The translations under genes and the position numbers were made by a program. This document shows, one piece after another, positions 44,701-53,417 of a stretch of DNA of 64,000 nucleotides (position 1 is its first letter; every line of letters starts with the position of its first letter). Under the pieces are notes generated by a model that worked only from the letters and a program-made list of their open reading frames with translations, was not told the origin of the DNA and searched no databases. Source of the stretch: JAIEPM01 sp964546815 (GTDB lineage: Bacteria > Cyanobacteriota > Vampirovibrionia > Obscuribacterales > Obscuribacteraceae); contig CAZJLR010000025.1 in the NCBI GenBank assembly GCA_964546815.1, positions 23,362-87,361 of the forward strand, in the 5' to 3' direction.

Positions 44701-47700
44701 TGCTTGTTAGAGTAATGCTTCCGCCAGAACCTCCGTTCCCGTTGTTGCCGAGAGAACCGGAATTTCCGCCTTTGCTGAAGCTTCCTGCTCCGCCATTTCC
44801 GCCTGTTCCGGTAGATATGCCGTAGTCTGCGCCGAGTCCACCCTGGACGCTATTTTCCAAAGACGAAGTGAAATTGATAGTACCGCTGGTCGACGTTATA
44901 CTGATTGTTCCACCGTTTCCGGCGTTGCCGTTGTTGCCTGCAGAGCCTGAATTTCCGCCGTTTCCTGAGCCGTTGGCGCCGGCGTTGCCGCCACTGCCTG
45001 TAGTGCCGATGTAGGCAGAGCTGTCTCCTCCGACTGCGGCGATGCCACCAAACTTATTCTCACCCGAAATGCCTGCACCTGTGAGTATGATAACGGTGCC
45101 ACCGTTTCCGCTTGAGCCTCCCTGTCCGACATTGCCGCCATTGCCACCGTTTAGACCATTAGCACTTGCGTTGCCGCCGTTGCCTGCAGCGGAGGTGCTG
45201 AAGCTGTTCAGGTAACCGCCGGTGGCGACGATGTCGCCACTCGATATTCCTGTAAATGCAGTTATTCGGAGTGTGCCGCCATTGCCAGTACTTGCCAGGT
45301 TGCCGACAGAACCGCCGTTGCCGCCAGTTGAATTTGCGCCGAGTCCGTCTCCGCCATTTCCTGCAATGACTAATGAACCGTCGGAGTCGCCTCCATTCAA
45401 TACAAGAGTGCTGCAGCCACAAGACGCTGATATATAAGTATCAACAGTAATGGTTATGTTGCCGCCATTGCCTGCGTTTCCAAAGTTGCCGATGCTGCCG
45501 CCGCTTCCTCCAACGAATCCCTTTCCACCGTTTCCACCTGCCGCACCGCCGCCTTGACCGACGAAGGATGAGTAAACTTTACCGCCGATGCTGGTGACAT
45601 CATTAGAGAATGTGACTGTGCCACCACTTGTGACGGTGATAGTGCCACCATTGCCTGATGCCCCTGCTCCAGCTGCAGAGCCGCCGTTGCCGCCGATGCC
45701 AGTGCTGTCGCCGCCATTCCCAAGTGTGCCTGTGAGAAGTCCGGCTGAACCACCGTCTGCAACTAGAGAGCCAAGAATCAATGTTGATGATTTTGCAATC
45801 GGTCCATTTATTGTGATGGTGCCCCCTGCGCCACCAGCTCCGGCAAGTCCCAGTGAACCGCCGTTGCCACCAGAATTGGTGCTAGGGTTGCTAGGACCAG
45901 TACCACCGTTGCCGGCAATGCCGCTCGCGCTGCCGCCGAAACCTCCGGCGACGATGAGCCCAGAATTTGAGAGATCTGTCCCCGATTGTGTGATTGTGAT
46001 GCTCACGCTTCCGCCAGAACCACCGCTACCGGCTGCGCCGATGCTACCGCCGGCACCGCCGTTGACGACACCGTTTCCGCCGTTGCCGGCGTTGAGAGTG
46101 TAATCGATTGCGTTACCACCGTAAGCGAAAACAATAGGACCAGCGAGGATTGTCCCTGCATTGATCACCGCCGTGCCACCGTTGCCGGCTGCGCTCTCAT
46201 TGCCAATAGAGCTGCCACTGCCGCCGGTATTACCGCCCGCAGCACCATCCGATTGTTGTACAGTTGGTATCGCTCCCACACTGCCGCCAGATAGATCTGC
46301 TAGTCCATTGAATGTCAAACTGCCGGTGCTTGTAATTCTGAGGCTGCCTCCATTTCCAAATGGAGTTCCAGAACCGAGGTTGCCTGAGTTGCCGCCGGTA
46401 CCGTTGGCTGAAACGCCGCCTGATGAAAGCTTGATTTGCCCAGAAGTGCAACCACACAGTGAGCCACCATAGGCATTGATGTCTAAAAAGCTTGCATTAT
46501 TAGCCGTGACAGTTATGCTTCCGCCGCTGCCTGTGCCTCCGGTGCTAGCGACAGAACCGCCATTGCCGCCTGTGGCTGAGAAGGAGCTGCCACCGGACCC
46601 GGTGACAACGTTGACCAGGCTTGCGTAGTCAGCGCCGACTGCACTAAGCGTGTCTGCCGCTGTCACATTGCCATTGGTCCTCATTGTGATGGTACCGCCG
46701 GCGCCACTGTTTAATATTGCTCCGAACGAGCCGCCTTGACCGCCATTGCCAGAGCTTCCAGTGCCTCCGTTGCCGGCTGCCGCTGTGAGGTATGTCCCGT
46801 TGGCGCCGCCGTCTGCTTGCACTACTCCGCTGAGATTGATGTCTCCGCTTGTGGATGTAAGCGAGATGCTGCCACCTGAGCCGCCAGCTCCTGATGTGCC
46901 ATAACTGCCGCCGTTGCCCCCGCTGATGCCTGAGCCACCGGCAGAAATTGAGCAATTCGAACAACTGCTTCCTGCTGCACCTGACGCATTAATTTGTGAT
47001 AGATTGATTTGACCAGGAGTGAGCGTGCCGCCAACACCGGTGGCAACCGTGATGCTTCCTCCATTGCCACCATTGCCTGCGTTGCCTACGCTGCCGCTGT
47101 CTCCGCCGACGCCGAAGTTTGAAGTACCGTTTCCACCGGCAAGAATTACCACGCCGGTTGTTGTTCCAGAACCAGAGGCGTTGAGGCTGGAATTGACGCT
47201 GCCAGCACCAGTGCTGATATTGATCAATCCACCGTTGCCACCGTTCGAGCCTGTGCCCAAGCTGCCTGAGTTGCCGCCGCGACCAGTGCCTGCGGCACCG
47301 GCGTCGCCGCCTTTGCCAATATTAAAGGATTCAGCTGCGTTGCCACCATTGGCATTTATCGAATTTGCATTTACATTGCCGCTGGCAGAACTGATTGTAA
47401 TTGAACCGCCGTTTCCAGCGTTGCCCTGGTTACCTATGTTGCCTGAATTGCCGCCCGAGCTGGCGCCTGTGCCAAAGCCATTCCCGGCTGCGTAAGTGGC
47501 GGCTCCTGCATTTACAACTCCGCCATTTGCGTAGATGTCACCGCCTGTAATACCGCCAGCTCCGGCAAGCGCATTTATAGTGATTGAACCACCGTTGCCT
47601 GCAGATGCTTGAGTTCCGATGCTTCCACTGTTGCCGCCGACGCCACCGTTTGCCGTTGCTGAATTGCCGATGCCGGCGATAGACGCCGTTGCGACATCAC

Positions 47701-50700
47701 CACCATTGGCTCTAATTTTGGCATTCGTTGCGGTGATACCGCCTGGGGCGGAAATTGTAATCATTCCGCCGTTGCCCGCAAAACCGGCATTGCCGATGTT
47801 GCCCCCAGCGCCGCCAGCCGTGGCTCCGCTGCCACCGGCACCGGAAGACGGTGTTAGCATAACTGCTCCACCATTAGATTGTATTGCGCCAGTACTTGCC
47901 GCCAGGGTCAGAGTATTTGCCGACAGGTTGATGATGCCGCCGTTATTTGTAATTGCGACAGGACCATTTGAAAAATTGGCTATGCTGCCACCAGCGCCAC
48001 CGGCGCCTGTAGAGCCGTTTCCGCCATTGCCGGCATTGAGAAGGTCATTTACCGCGCCGCCTGAAGCTGAAATTGTTCCAGCTACAGAGACGATAGCGTT
48101 TTGTGCTGAGATAGTGATATTGCCGGCTCTACCGCCAGTCCCCACCGCAGTCGTGTTAGCTGTAGTGCCAGGTCCGCCGCCTGCGAGTCCCGCTATGGCG
48201 CTAGAGCCTATGCTGCCTCCGGCACCACCAGTTGCGCCGTCACCGCCGGTGCCACCGGCATTCAACAAAACGAGTAATATGTCTGCTCCGCCATCGGTAT
48301 TAACATTGTTGAGATTGAGTGTGCCGCTGCCTGCGCTTACATTTATGAAACCGCCGGCTCCGCCGCTCCCGATGCTGGGGATGCCTCCGCCTGCTCCACC
48401 GGCTCCTGTTGTGCCAGTGCCACCATTGCCACCATTTGCAGGACTTGAGCCTTTACCGCCGGTTGCGATTAAATCGCCGAGTCCCATACCGTTTGCAGTG
48501 CTTATCGAAATATTGCCAGCATTGGCGCCGTCTGCTCCATGACCCGCATTGCCGCCGGCACCTCCGCTTACACCGTTGCCGCCGTTTCCGCCAGCTCCTG
48601 GTGCAGTTCCATTGCCACCAGTTGTGTTAACCTGGGTGACTGTGATGAGACCTGAATTGGTTGATAACAAAGTGATGTTGCCGCCAAGCGAACCAATTCT
48701 TGTGTCACCGCCCGCACCGCCGGCGCCACCGTTGCTTGCCCCGGCCAGTCCGTCACCCGCGTTGCCGCCTGTGCCGCCTGCTCCTGAGCTAGCGCCAGTG
48801 GCAAGGAAGTTTTGACCTGAGATGGCGCCTTTGCTTACTATCTGAATGCTGCCCGCAAATCCTGCTGCTCCGGCAAAACCGCCGGCGCCGCCTGCTCCAC
48901 CTGCCAGTCCCGCAGAATTTGAGTTGCCGCCAAAGCCGCCGTTGCCACCTGTGCCGCCAGTCGCGGCCGATACGTTGTAGTTGCCGCTAGCAGTCAGTGA
49001 GTTGATGCCTGCAAGATTTAAGCTGGCAGAATTTCCGCCTGCACCACCCGCACCACCGGCGCCACCAGCCTGAGTTGCCGAACCGTTAGCCCCGGCTCCG
49101 CCGTTGCCGCCGGCACCGCCAGTTAAAACTATTGCTCCAGTGTTTATCGCTCCATTGAGAGAGCTAAGTGTTAGGGTGCCCGAATTGCCGCCTGCACCCC
49201 CTGCACCACCCGCGGCACCGGCTAGAGACCCGGCGCCACCGTTGCCGCCGGCACCACCGGCCGAGCTTGCGTTGATATCACCAACGCTCAATGCACCAGT
49301 GCTGGTGCTGATACTTATGTTTCCTGAGTTGCCGCCTTTGCCACCGGCCAGTCCCGCTAAGCCCGCTGCTCCCGCTCCGCCGCTGCTGCTTATCGCTGCA
49401 GTAAGAATGTTTGCTGCAACACCAAGTTGATTGATGCTCAAATTGCCGCCATTGCCGCCCGCTAAGCCGCTGTTCAATGCGGCATTCGCTCCGCTTGTGA
49501 GAATGGGACCTGTAAGTGAAATACCATTGCTGGCGGCTGTGCCTGTACTGTTAATTGTGATGTTGCCGCCGCTGCGCCCCGCTGTGAGCCCAGCAGACGA
49601 AATGGTCGTAGTGTTTTGAATGGCTGCACCAGTCATGCTGATGTTACCGCCATCTGTAAAAATATTGCCTACCGAAATGCCAAAACCGCTTGGCGCCCCG
49701 GCTGAGAGTCCACCTGTGGCTATGCCGTTTGCGCCAAAGGTAACTGCACCTACCGGCTGTGCGGTGGTCAAAGTCACGTTTCCAGCTGCGCCAGATCCAC
49801 CCTGGGCATTTGCAGCATTGTAAGTAAGGTTCGAAATGCCCAAGCCTGGATTGATGCCGCTGCCACCGGCGATGACAGTTAGAGAGCCGTTGCTGCCAGT
49901 GCCGATGCCGTTGGCGACTGTATTTATGTTGTCGATTGCGCCACCATTGCCGCCGTTTGCGTAGGCAATTAAAGTGATGTTGCCTGCGTTGAGGTTGCCA
50001 CTGCCTAATGCGCTGGCGTTGACTCCGCCTGCAGAACCTGTGCTTTTAATGCTGCCGCCTGTGGCTGATGCACCATTGATGGTGACTGAGCCAACTGAAA
50101 TTGGCAAGCCTGGCGGAATGTTGGCACCGGAAGACTGGGCGCCACCATTGACGATGATGTTAGCGCCGGCAATTACCTGGATGTTGTGCCCCACGCCGCT
50201 GACTGGGTCTGCAGAGCTTATGCCAAACGAATTAAAGTCGATATTTTGGCTGGCGATGATAGCGATGTCTTCTCCGGCGCGCGTGTTGATGCCGGAAGTC
50301 AAAGTAATGCTGCCGCTATTGTTGAAATATGTCGGGTCTCCGGAGACATTCATGTCGCCTAAATAGAACGTGTCGCCGCTTGAGCCGACATGAGCCGTGC
50401 CTGCGTTCAGGTTTGTCACTCCGGTGACATTGCCCAGCGCCGCATTAATCGTGCCCTGACCCACGTCAAGATTTAGCGTTTTGGACAGGTAGTCTCCACC
50501 CAACATCGTGAAAACTGTCTTGTCGGAGAATTCTCCCCCTACATTTATATTGCCGGTGAGAGCTGCAATGACGCCGCCACTTCCGTTGATGCTTATGTTG
50601 TTGCCGATTAAACTTGCCAGATTGCTCGTATTCATTACGTTTGCGAGCGTGGCATTAAACTGGGCCGGATTGTTTATATTGACGTTTGCCGTCAGGGACG

Positions 50701-51316
50701 AGATGTTGCCCTGATTTAGGATGTTGCTGGAAAAGAGATTGACGTTCCCCACCGCTTGCATAACCGCTGCTGCGGCGCCTGCCGGGGCTGCGTTACTGAG
50801 TTGCGCTCCGCCGTAAACGCTCAAATTGCCTGCGCTGCTTATGTTTCCCTGGTTAATGAAGTTGTTGAGTGCGATAAGCGAAAGGTTTAGCCCTGAAATA
50901 GCGTTGCCGTAGCCGACCAGACCGCCGCTGGGAAGCACTGTTGTGATTGTGCCTCCGCTCAAATTGGTAATATTGTTTGCCTGCAGTGTCGCTGTGTGAA
51001 CCAGTGGATTGGTTGAAATGGCATAGATAATGCCGCCAGGCTGCACCGTCAGGTTGTTGCTGATGTTTAGAGTAGACGCCGTGCCAAAGTCGATAATGAG
51101 GCTCTGTCCACTGCCAACTGACAGGTTTGAAAGCGGGTTTGCGCTGCTGCCATTGGGGTTAGATTGGGTCGTGTGAAGTGTCGGTGCACTGTTTGTTGGG
51201 GTTGAAGTTAAGGGCTGACCATTTGCCCAGACTCCTTGGATTGTGAGAAATTGTCCAGCAGTTGTAGCGAGCAGTGCTAACATAGCTGATTTTGTGCGGA
51301 CCGAGTTCAAGCGCAT
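38708..51316 (-). CDS. Giant secreted Gly/Asn-rich repeat protein with FecR-like C-terminal region (4202 aa)
   Basis: ATG 51316 is preceded by GGAGGG (six-base spacing); the frame opens six codons earlier. Residues 1-32 are a signal peptide ending at GVWANG. Residues 33-550 resemble filamentous-haemagglutinin-style beta-helix sequence (INISNNLTVQPGG, LNNFINQGNISSAGNLSV). Residues 600-3900 are tandem Gly-rich units of about 60-70 residues, each with a strand pair such as GGSITIS...ITA.GG and a G-N/G-G turn region. The last 330 residues are different: a basic helix (YDRKIKQWKRQIASGKQL), an acidic linker, then a FecR-like beta domain (STSQGDVCIPAGCMALVHIKNG). The likely role is a very long surface adhesin or matrix fibre. 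No TpsB-type transporter or sortase motif is visible. Composition is biased but the reading frame stays open throughout. Confidence 0.9.
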   Translation of the reverse strand: MRLNSVRTKSAMLALLATTAGQFLTIQGVWANGQPLTSTPTNSAPTLHTTQSNPNGSSANPLSNLSVGSGQSLIIDFGTASTLNISNNLTVQPGGIIYAISTNPLVHTATLQANNITNLSGGTITTVLPSGGLVGYGNAISGLNLSLIALNNFINQGNISSAGNLSVYGGAQLSNAAPAGAAAAVMQAVGNVNLFSSNILNQGNISSLTANVNINNPAQFNATLANVMNTSNLASLIGNNISINGSGGVIAALTGNINVGGEFSDKTVFTMLGGDYLSKTLNLDVGQGTINAALGNVTGVTNLNAGTAHVGSSGDTFYLGDMNVSGDPTYFNNSGSITLTSGINTRAGEDIAIIASQNIDFNSFGISSADPVSGVGHNIQVIAGANIIVNGGAQSSGANIPPGLPISVGSVTINGASATGGSIKSTGSAGGVNASALGSGNLNAGNITLIAYANGGNGGAIDNINTVANGIGTGSNGSLTVIAGGSGINPGLGISNLTYNAANAQGGSGAAGNVTLTTAQPVGAVTFGANGIATGGLSAGAPSGFGISVGNIFTDGGNISMTGAAIQNTTTISSAGLTAGRSGGNITINSTGTAASNGISLTGPILTSGANAALNSGLAGGNGGNLSINQLGVAANILTAAISSSGGAGAAGLAGLAGGKGGNSGNISISTSTGALSVGDINASSAGGAGGNGGAGSLAGAAGGAGGAGGNSGTLTLSSLNGAINTGAIVLTGGAGGNGGAGANGSATQAGGAGGAGGAGGNSASLNLAGINSLTASGNYNVSAATGGTGGNGGFGGNSNSAGLAGGAGGAGGFAGAAGFAGSIQIVSKGAISGQNFLATGASSGAGGTGGNAGDGLAGASNGGAGGAGGDTRIGSLGGNITLLSTNSGLITVTQVNTTGGNGTAPGAGGNGGNGVSGGAGGNAGHGADGANAGNISISTANGMGLGDLIATGGKGSSPANGGNGGTGTTGAGGAGGGIPSIGSGGAGGFINVSAGSGTLNLNNVNTDGGADILLVLLNAGGTGGDGATGGAGGSIGSSAIAGLAGGGPGTTANTTAVGTGGRAGNITISAQNAIVSVAGTISASGGAVNDLLNAGNGGNGSTGAGGAGGSIANFSNGPVAITNNGGIINLSANTLTLAASTGAIQSNGGAVMLTPSSGAGGSGATAGGAGGNIGNAGFAGNGGMITISAPGGITATNAKIRANGGDVATASIAGIGNSATANGGVGGNSGSIGTQASAGNGGSITINALAGAGGITGGDIYANGGVVNAGAATYAAGNGFGTGASSGGNSGNIGNQGNAGNGGSITISSASGNVNANSINANGGNAAESFNIGKGGDAGAAGTGRGGNSGSLGTGSNGGNGGLINISTGAGSVNSSLNASGSGTTTGVVILAGGNGTSNFGVGGDSGSVGNAGNGGNGGSITVATGVGGTLTPGQINLSQINASGAAGSSCSNCSISAGGSGISGGNGGSYGTSGAGGSGGSISLTSTSGDINLSGVVQADGGANGTYLTAAAGNGGTGSSGNGGQGGSFGAILNSGAGGTITMRTNGNVTAADTLSAVGADYASLVNVVTGSGGSSFSATGGNGGSVASTGGTGSGGSITVTANNASFLDINAYGGSLCGCTSGQIKLSSGGVSANGTGGNSGNLGSGTPFGNGGSLRITSTGSLTFNGLADLSGGSVGAIPTVQQSDGAAGGNTGGSGSSIGNESAAGNGGTAVINAGTILAGPIVFAYGGNAIDYTLNAGNGGNGVVNGGAGGSIGAAGSGGSGGSVSITITQSGTDLSNSGLIVAGGFGGSASGIAGNGGTGPSNPSTNSGGNGGSLGLAGAGGAGGTITINGPIAKSSTLILGSLVADGGSAGLLTGTLGNGGDSTGIGGNGGSAAGAGASGNGGTITVTSGGTVTFSNDVTSIGGKVYSSFVGQGGGAAGGNGGKGFVGGSGGSIGNFGNAGNGGNITITVDTYISASCGCSTLVLNGGDSDGSLVIAGNGGDGLGANSTGGNGGSVGNLASTGNGGTLRITAFTGISSGDIVATGGYLNSFSTSAAGNGGNASANGLNGGNGGNVGQGGSSGNGGTVIILTGAGISGENKFGGIAAVGGDSSAYIGTTGSGGNAGANGSGNGGNSGSAGNNGNAGNGGTISITSTSGTINFTSSLENSVQGGLGADYGISTGTGGNGGAGSFSKGGNSGSLGNNGNGGSGGSITLTSTAGGNISSQASLWAYGGNLGVFAGGTGNAGNGSAQGGNSGAIGNNGLAGAGGTVRISTTGNISLSKNVDIIADGGTVDDFASISGKGGNATLSGAGGNSGSIGFGQSAGAGGSISLNGKNIDVMNLSAVGGANSGNATASTSDAGSGISTAGNSGSIGSQGSGGRGGNITVIASGTLTGTAVNASGGSVSGLYSTPVGNGGSATGQFTTGGATGSVGNAGNGGIGGIINISASGNLGITTISSNGGSGGANAANPTSKNTAGQGVQFGGTAGAVGNSGSGGAGGIITVSSGGTTANVDNISADGGAGGEQQGKGLPGGAASAANSTGGAGASVGLSGNGGLGGNIGFTAVAAKLVANGSWEVAGGAAFASGGIAGDGGVGNIGGAGGSLGSGGFAGNGGVINITVNQLSGTSSIQSYGGSLAPAGNSMAGNGGNSLLGANAIGGNGGNIGNMGTAGNSGNISISASNGIGLLTINAYGGSLSGVTQAAPGNGGNGVLIGGIGGNTGAPANAGSGGIITLNGGQAAVSIDTASYYGGSAGNYGLLFSKCACTGVGNGGSVTGTGTGGNSGSGGFGGNGGNGGSLSISAQAPITINTTAAGYGGNAALYSFSTGDGGSGGNIGGASGSLGNSGNGGNGGSLSIISGSNAVTLNTVDIYGGSNGARNGSTGNGGNGNNVGGISGSIGAAGIPGNGGALTINSNATTTISAAVNANGGALSGASGHTGVGGSSTNGVGGNSGSIAGANAAGSGGTILINAKNLLIASITSIGGGTSSVGCCAGNGGDGAIAGGLGGNVGNAGSSGNGGSVTINASGLLQITGGVDVSAGDGNQAYNVQGGDGGAGTGATNSTGGAGGSAGSSYAGGNGGTINITALANNSAALPGSHLLINSLAASGGTAGTSGSMGGFGGNVTIALNGNGGAAGSVGNAANGGAGGAITINIGDTQAQVGAVTANGGAGGSYSGATGTLGGSGGKNSGIGGSGGSLGNQGNGGLGGRVNLTDTNGTITMTGIYNANGGAATNRGGIGGNGGDGGTQGGNGGNVGNGGNSGSGGSITISAASLVQSSVQDINVNGGLVIGQTGNGGVGGNGLGANSTAGNGGNIGNGGSAGNGGSISISTSQSFNIQGTLSSNGGALDIETMNNAGGGQGGSGLGVGGASNGGNGGNIGSGGIAGNGGMITLNGGSATSQFTFISLNGGNGDTLNGSSGAAGNGSGNGRGGNSGNVMATGGGGNGGTLMITSAAGNVQSSASGLIISAKGGVGGNNNVSTPIGGDGGSGALSIGGNSGNIGDNGNAGSGGKVSISTTSGNSQIVLNNGIIDVTGGPANPMSAFSNNGGKGSQQGGNSGSIGNGANGGTGGNITLSANGIITGASLIARGGDGSFYNSHSGDAGKATAGAGGSSGSLGNGGNAGTGGNITISSGAGISTFQDISSQGGSLYAGVGGADYTGYSGKGGNGTTTGGNAGNVGSAGTAGTGGAINISSTGAVTFTTTVDASGGYAQNLYTPVGGAGGAGGTNGGRGGSVGNSSRGGSGGAININTSGAIVFSVALPFPQYVLQSAGQVSATNGGTGGAGGTPASQVGGAAGSVGFAPAGGNGGNIFVKSLASINTNGNYINSNGGQGAAQTGKGGAGGAGTVVGGAGGSVGASGSGGNGGNITISKPNTIVLPTAAGGSNGAQSGVVGAGGAPNGVAGTLGPQGSNGLNGVVISMQSDSDDNVAAYDRKIKQWKRQIASGKQLRLQIAIRHSGSMQSAEAILDDSDSYSDADLKSEKLNSLGSIESDKLDPVAFVQTVPQAPSLPAGLSASNLAIVNESQITKAVAQRLAGSATFAESAGAQYRMLSGSALFAPVNQDMVLSTSQGDVCIPAGCMALVHIKNGYLAVLNMHDKHAGQILIRNAKTVIDTVMGKEVVLGPDNGTNLAALTPTPEIAVRGVHSQVVAGGLRAFSADFSIMSALMNHSSLKGLNQSPKAEHKKQLDQFLKNATILSFVTARKGAYKGN
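39600..49470 (-). repeat. Tandem Gly-rich coding repeats inside the giant gene
   Basis: Degenerate in-frame repeats of about 190-200 bases (GGNGG/GGNSG turns plus short Val/Ile/Thr strands), roughly 45 units by eye. The block from about 47,900 to 49,470 is denser in GGAGG and resembles PGRS-type sequence. The DNA strand bias creates long Pro/Leu-rich open frames on the opposite strand that are not genes. Confidence 0.8.
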
Positions 51317-51648
51317 AGAAGCCCTCCATAACAATGACCCGATATGACCTCTTGAGATCTTAAAGTAATGATAAAGGGTAATCGATTTAATTTAGAAAAT
51401 TGAGTGAAATGTACTATTTAGAGAATTTGTAGAGACCTAGTTTATCCGCTTTGCGCAAAATTGTCTGCCAATAAGCTTTTTAAGTTGTTCTGTCGATTTT
51501 AGGAGGAGGAAAAAGCCGCTCCCTAAGGCTGTCGAGCTGCGATTAATTAGTAAGGCGTATCGATTTTGAAATGCGGAAGGAGCTTTGGGCGATTTTCACT
51601 CAAAGCTCCTTTGATAAAAACAGGGTTGTTTCCAACGTGGCAATTGGA
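51317..51648. other. Intergenic region upstream of the giant gene
   Basis: About 330 AT-rich bases forming the minus-strand leader of the giant gene. Its distal part holds the terminator of the oxidoreductase gene. No convincing promoter hexamers or small gene are visible; an AGGAGGAGG tract near 51511 has no start codon at a useful distance on the plus strand. Confidence 0.45.
51577..51611 (-). terminator. Perfect 11-base hairpin after the oxidoreductase gene
   Basis: AAGGAGCTTTG and CAAAGCTCCTT pair perfectly around a 13-base loop, 37 bases after the oxidoreductase stop at 51649. The stretch after it on the minus strand has only short T-runs. Confidence 0.7.
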
Positions 51649-52755
51649 CTATTTTGAACCCGACTGCACATTAATTGTTGGTGGTCGCAAAATTCCCGGT
51701 TTTTCTTCGATTAACTCGGCGTCAGGTTTGCTGCCGCAAAACATCGTGGGCAATTCGATCAGCTTGCCTAACTCAATTGACTTGCGAATCGCATCTAGAA
51801 TCTTCACGTCGTTTAAGCCTTCATGACCCGACGGGCGAGGTTGGGTGCCCTCGATTATACTGTCGGCCAGATGAAGCAATTCAGGAGCAAATTGATCGCG
51901 CTTGGGTGTTTTATGCTTTTCGATTTTGTCGCCGATTTCGATAGTGTATTCCAATTCTTCGGCATAGTCATAGGCGGGCTCTACAATTATGCGTCCTTCG
52001 GTGCCTACCATCTCATAGCGAGAAACGTCTTTAGAGCCAAAACTGCAAACAAATGACGCAAGACATTCATTTGGAAACTTGAGAATTACTGATGCAGATT
52101 CTTCGATTTCTTCAAATCGTGGGTCTGAGCTTTTCGCAGTCATTGCCATCACAGATAGTGGCTCTTCGCCAAACAAATATCGGGCGGCATTGATGCAGTA
52201 GATGCCGATGTCATTCAATGGACCGCCGCCATGTTCTTTTTGTGTGCGGATGTTGCCGTCACGAACCTGCATCGTGAATGTCGAGTTGAATGCTCTCGGT
52301 TTCCCGATTGCGCCAGACTTGACTAATTCGACTACTTGCATGTTTGTCGGCTCAAAGTGTAACCTGTATGCAATCATCAATTTGACATTATTTTTGCGTG
52401 CTGCGCGTATCATTGCGCGACAATCTTCTTCGCAAAGAGCCATAGGCTTTTCGCATAATACATGAATGCCGGCGGCGGCGGCGCGCAGGGCGAAATCCAT
52501 ATGCATATCATTTGGCAATGCAATATAAATTGCGTCGAATAATTTGCTCGCAAGAGCTTTGTCTAATTCTTCATAGGGCCAATAATTTTGCACATTGTAT
52601 TTCTGTGACAATTCAGCAACCTTGTCTGGGCTATCTGAAATAAATGCTGTTAATTCGCACTTTTCAGTGGCATGTTTGAACGCCGGCAACACTGCCATTT
52701 GGGCGATGTGTCCCAAGCCGGCTACTGCGAATCTGAGTTTACTTCCTGTGTACAT
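51649..52755 (-). CDS. Gfo/Idh/MocA family NAD(P)-dependent oxidoreductase
   Basis: A 368-residue oxidoreductase. The N-terminal Rossmann domain begins LRFAVAGLGHIAQMAVLPAF and ends with the family's HVLCEKPMAL, which supplies the catalytic Lys. The C-terminal alpha/beta domain carries MIAYRLHFEPTNMQ, GGGPLNDIGIYCINAARYLFG and FAPELLHLADSI. Such enzymes oxidise or reduce sugars, inositols or related polyols; the closest style is glucose-fructose oxidoreductase or a xylose dehydrogenase, but the substrate is unassigned. ATG 52755 has AAAGGAA about nine bases upstream; the longer frame to 52842 is unlikely. It appears to be a single-gene unit. Confidence 0.93.
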   Translation of the reverse strand: MYTGSKLRFAVAGLGHIAQMAVLPAFKHATEKCELTAFISDSPDKVAELSQKYNVQNYWPYEELDKALASKLFDAIYIALPNDMHMDFALRAAAAGIHVLCEKPMALCEEDCRAMIRAARKNNVKLMIAYRLHFEPTNMQVVELVKSGAIGKPRAFNSTFTMQVRDGNIRTQKEHGGGPLNDIGIYCINAARYLFGEEPLSVMAMTAKSSDPRFEEIEESASVILKFPNECLASFVCSFGSKDVSRYEMVGTEGRIIVEPAYDYAEELEYTIEIGDKIEKHKTPKRDQFAPELLHLADSIIEGTQPRPSGHEGLNDVKILDAIRKSIELGKLIELPTMFCGSKPDAELIEEKPGILRPPTINVQSGSK

Positions 52756-52919
52756 GATTGTCGTTCCTTTGAAATTTTTACGATGCAAATCTGCGGGATG
52801 ATAATTGAATGTTTTTGTCTTGGAAAATTTTTCAGCTGTCAAAATCGAAAGTTATCATGGAAAATGTGAATTGTTGATTGAGGCTAACCCCTAAGTTTCT
52901 GTGCTTGCCTGCTTAGCAG

Positions 52920-53417
52920 TCAGGCTACAATGCAATGTGCTTCAGTTTCTCTTTCTCTTTCTTTTTTCTTTTGCGCTCGTGGGACAAAATACCAGAGAAT
53001 TGAAAGATAGATGAGACTTGCGATTGCAGCGGTTGCAGCAAGTGGAGCATTTGAAGTTATTACGTTTGAAACCACATAAGTGTCGAGGCTTATGGAGAAC
53101 ATTAGTGGTGCCATTCCAATACAAAGTAGCTTGCTTGCGTAATTTACAAACTCTCTTGTTCCAGAGTGAATGTGCACCTGGCGATGGTAAGACGCCGGTG
53201 CCATTAAGCAACCGATTGCAGAGATAGTGAGTAACAGTGCTACTAGATGGATAGATTTATCAAACGACGAAATGCTGCTAAATGCATTGTTGAACACCGC
53301 AACTAACTGAAAACCGAAGAGTGCTTGTATGCCAGGCAACACCATGCGAGCTTCTTCAAGTACATTTCGGACTATGTCCTTCAGTGCGAATTCTTCTTCC
53401 TGCTGCCGCTGGGGCAT
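52920..53417 (-). CDS. DUF6328-type four-helix membrane protein
   Basis: A 165-residue protein with the pattern VLEEARMVLPGIQALFGFQLVAVF at the start, then a conserved-looking ASYHRQVH loop, and four hydrophobic segments spread between residues 30 and 150. These match the DUF6328 family of small membrane proteins of unknown function. The C-terminus is a highly charged KKKERERETE tail on the cytoplasmic side. ATG 53417 gives an eight-base spacing from GGAG; ATG 53423 would be too close to it. Confidence 0.8.
   Translation of the reverse strand: MPQRQQEEEFALKDIVRNVLEEARMVLPGIQALFGFQLVAVFNNAFSSISSFDKSIHLVALLLTISAIGCLMAPASYHRQVHIHSGTREFVNYASKLLCIGMAPLMFSISLDTYVVSNVITSNAPLAATAAIASLIYLSILWYFVPRAQKKKERERETEAHCIVA

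Noticed and set aside
39600..49470. CRISPR-like repetition in DNA
   Set aside because: The repeats are degenerate, in-frame and coding; there are no identical direct repeats with unique spacers.
40602..49823. Many long open frames on the plus strand, Pro/Leu/Ala-rich (up to about 300 codons)
   Set aside because: They mirror the Gly-rich codons of the giant gene on the opposite strand. They lack ribosome binding sites and their Pro-rich composition follows directly from GGN/GCN codon complements.
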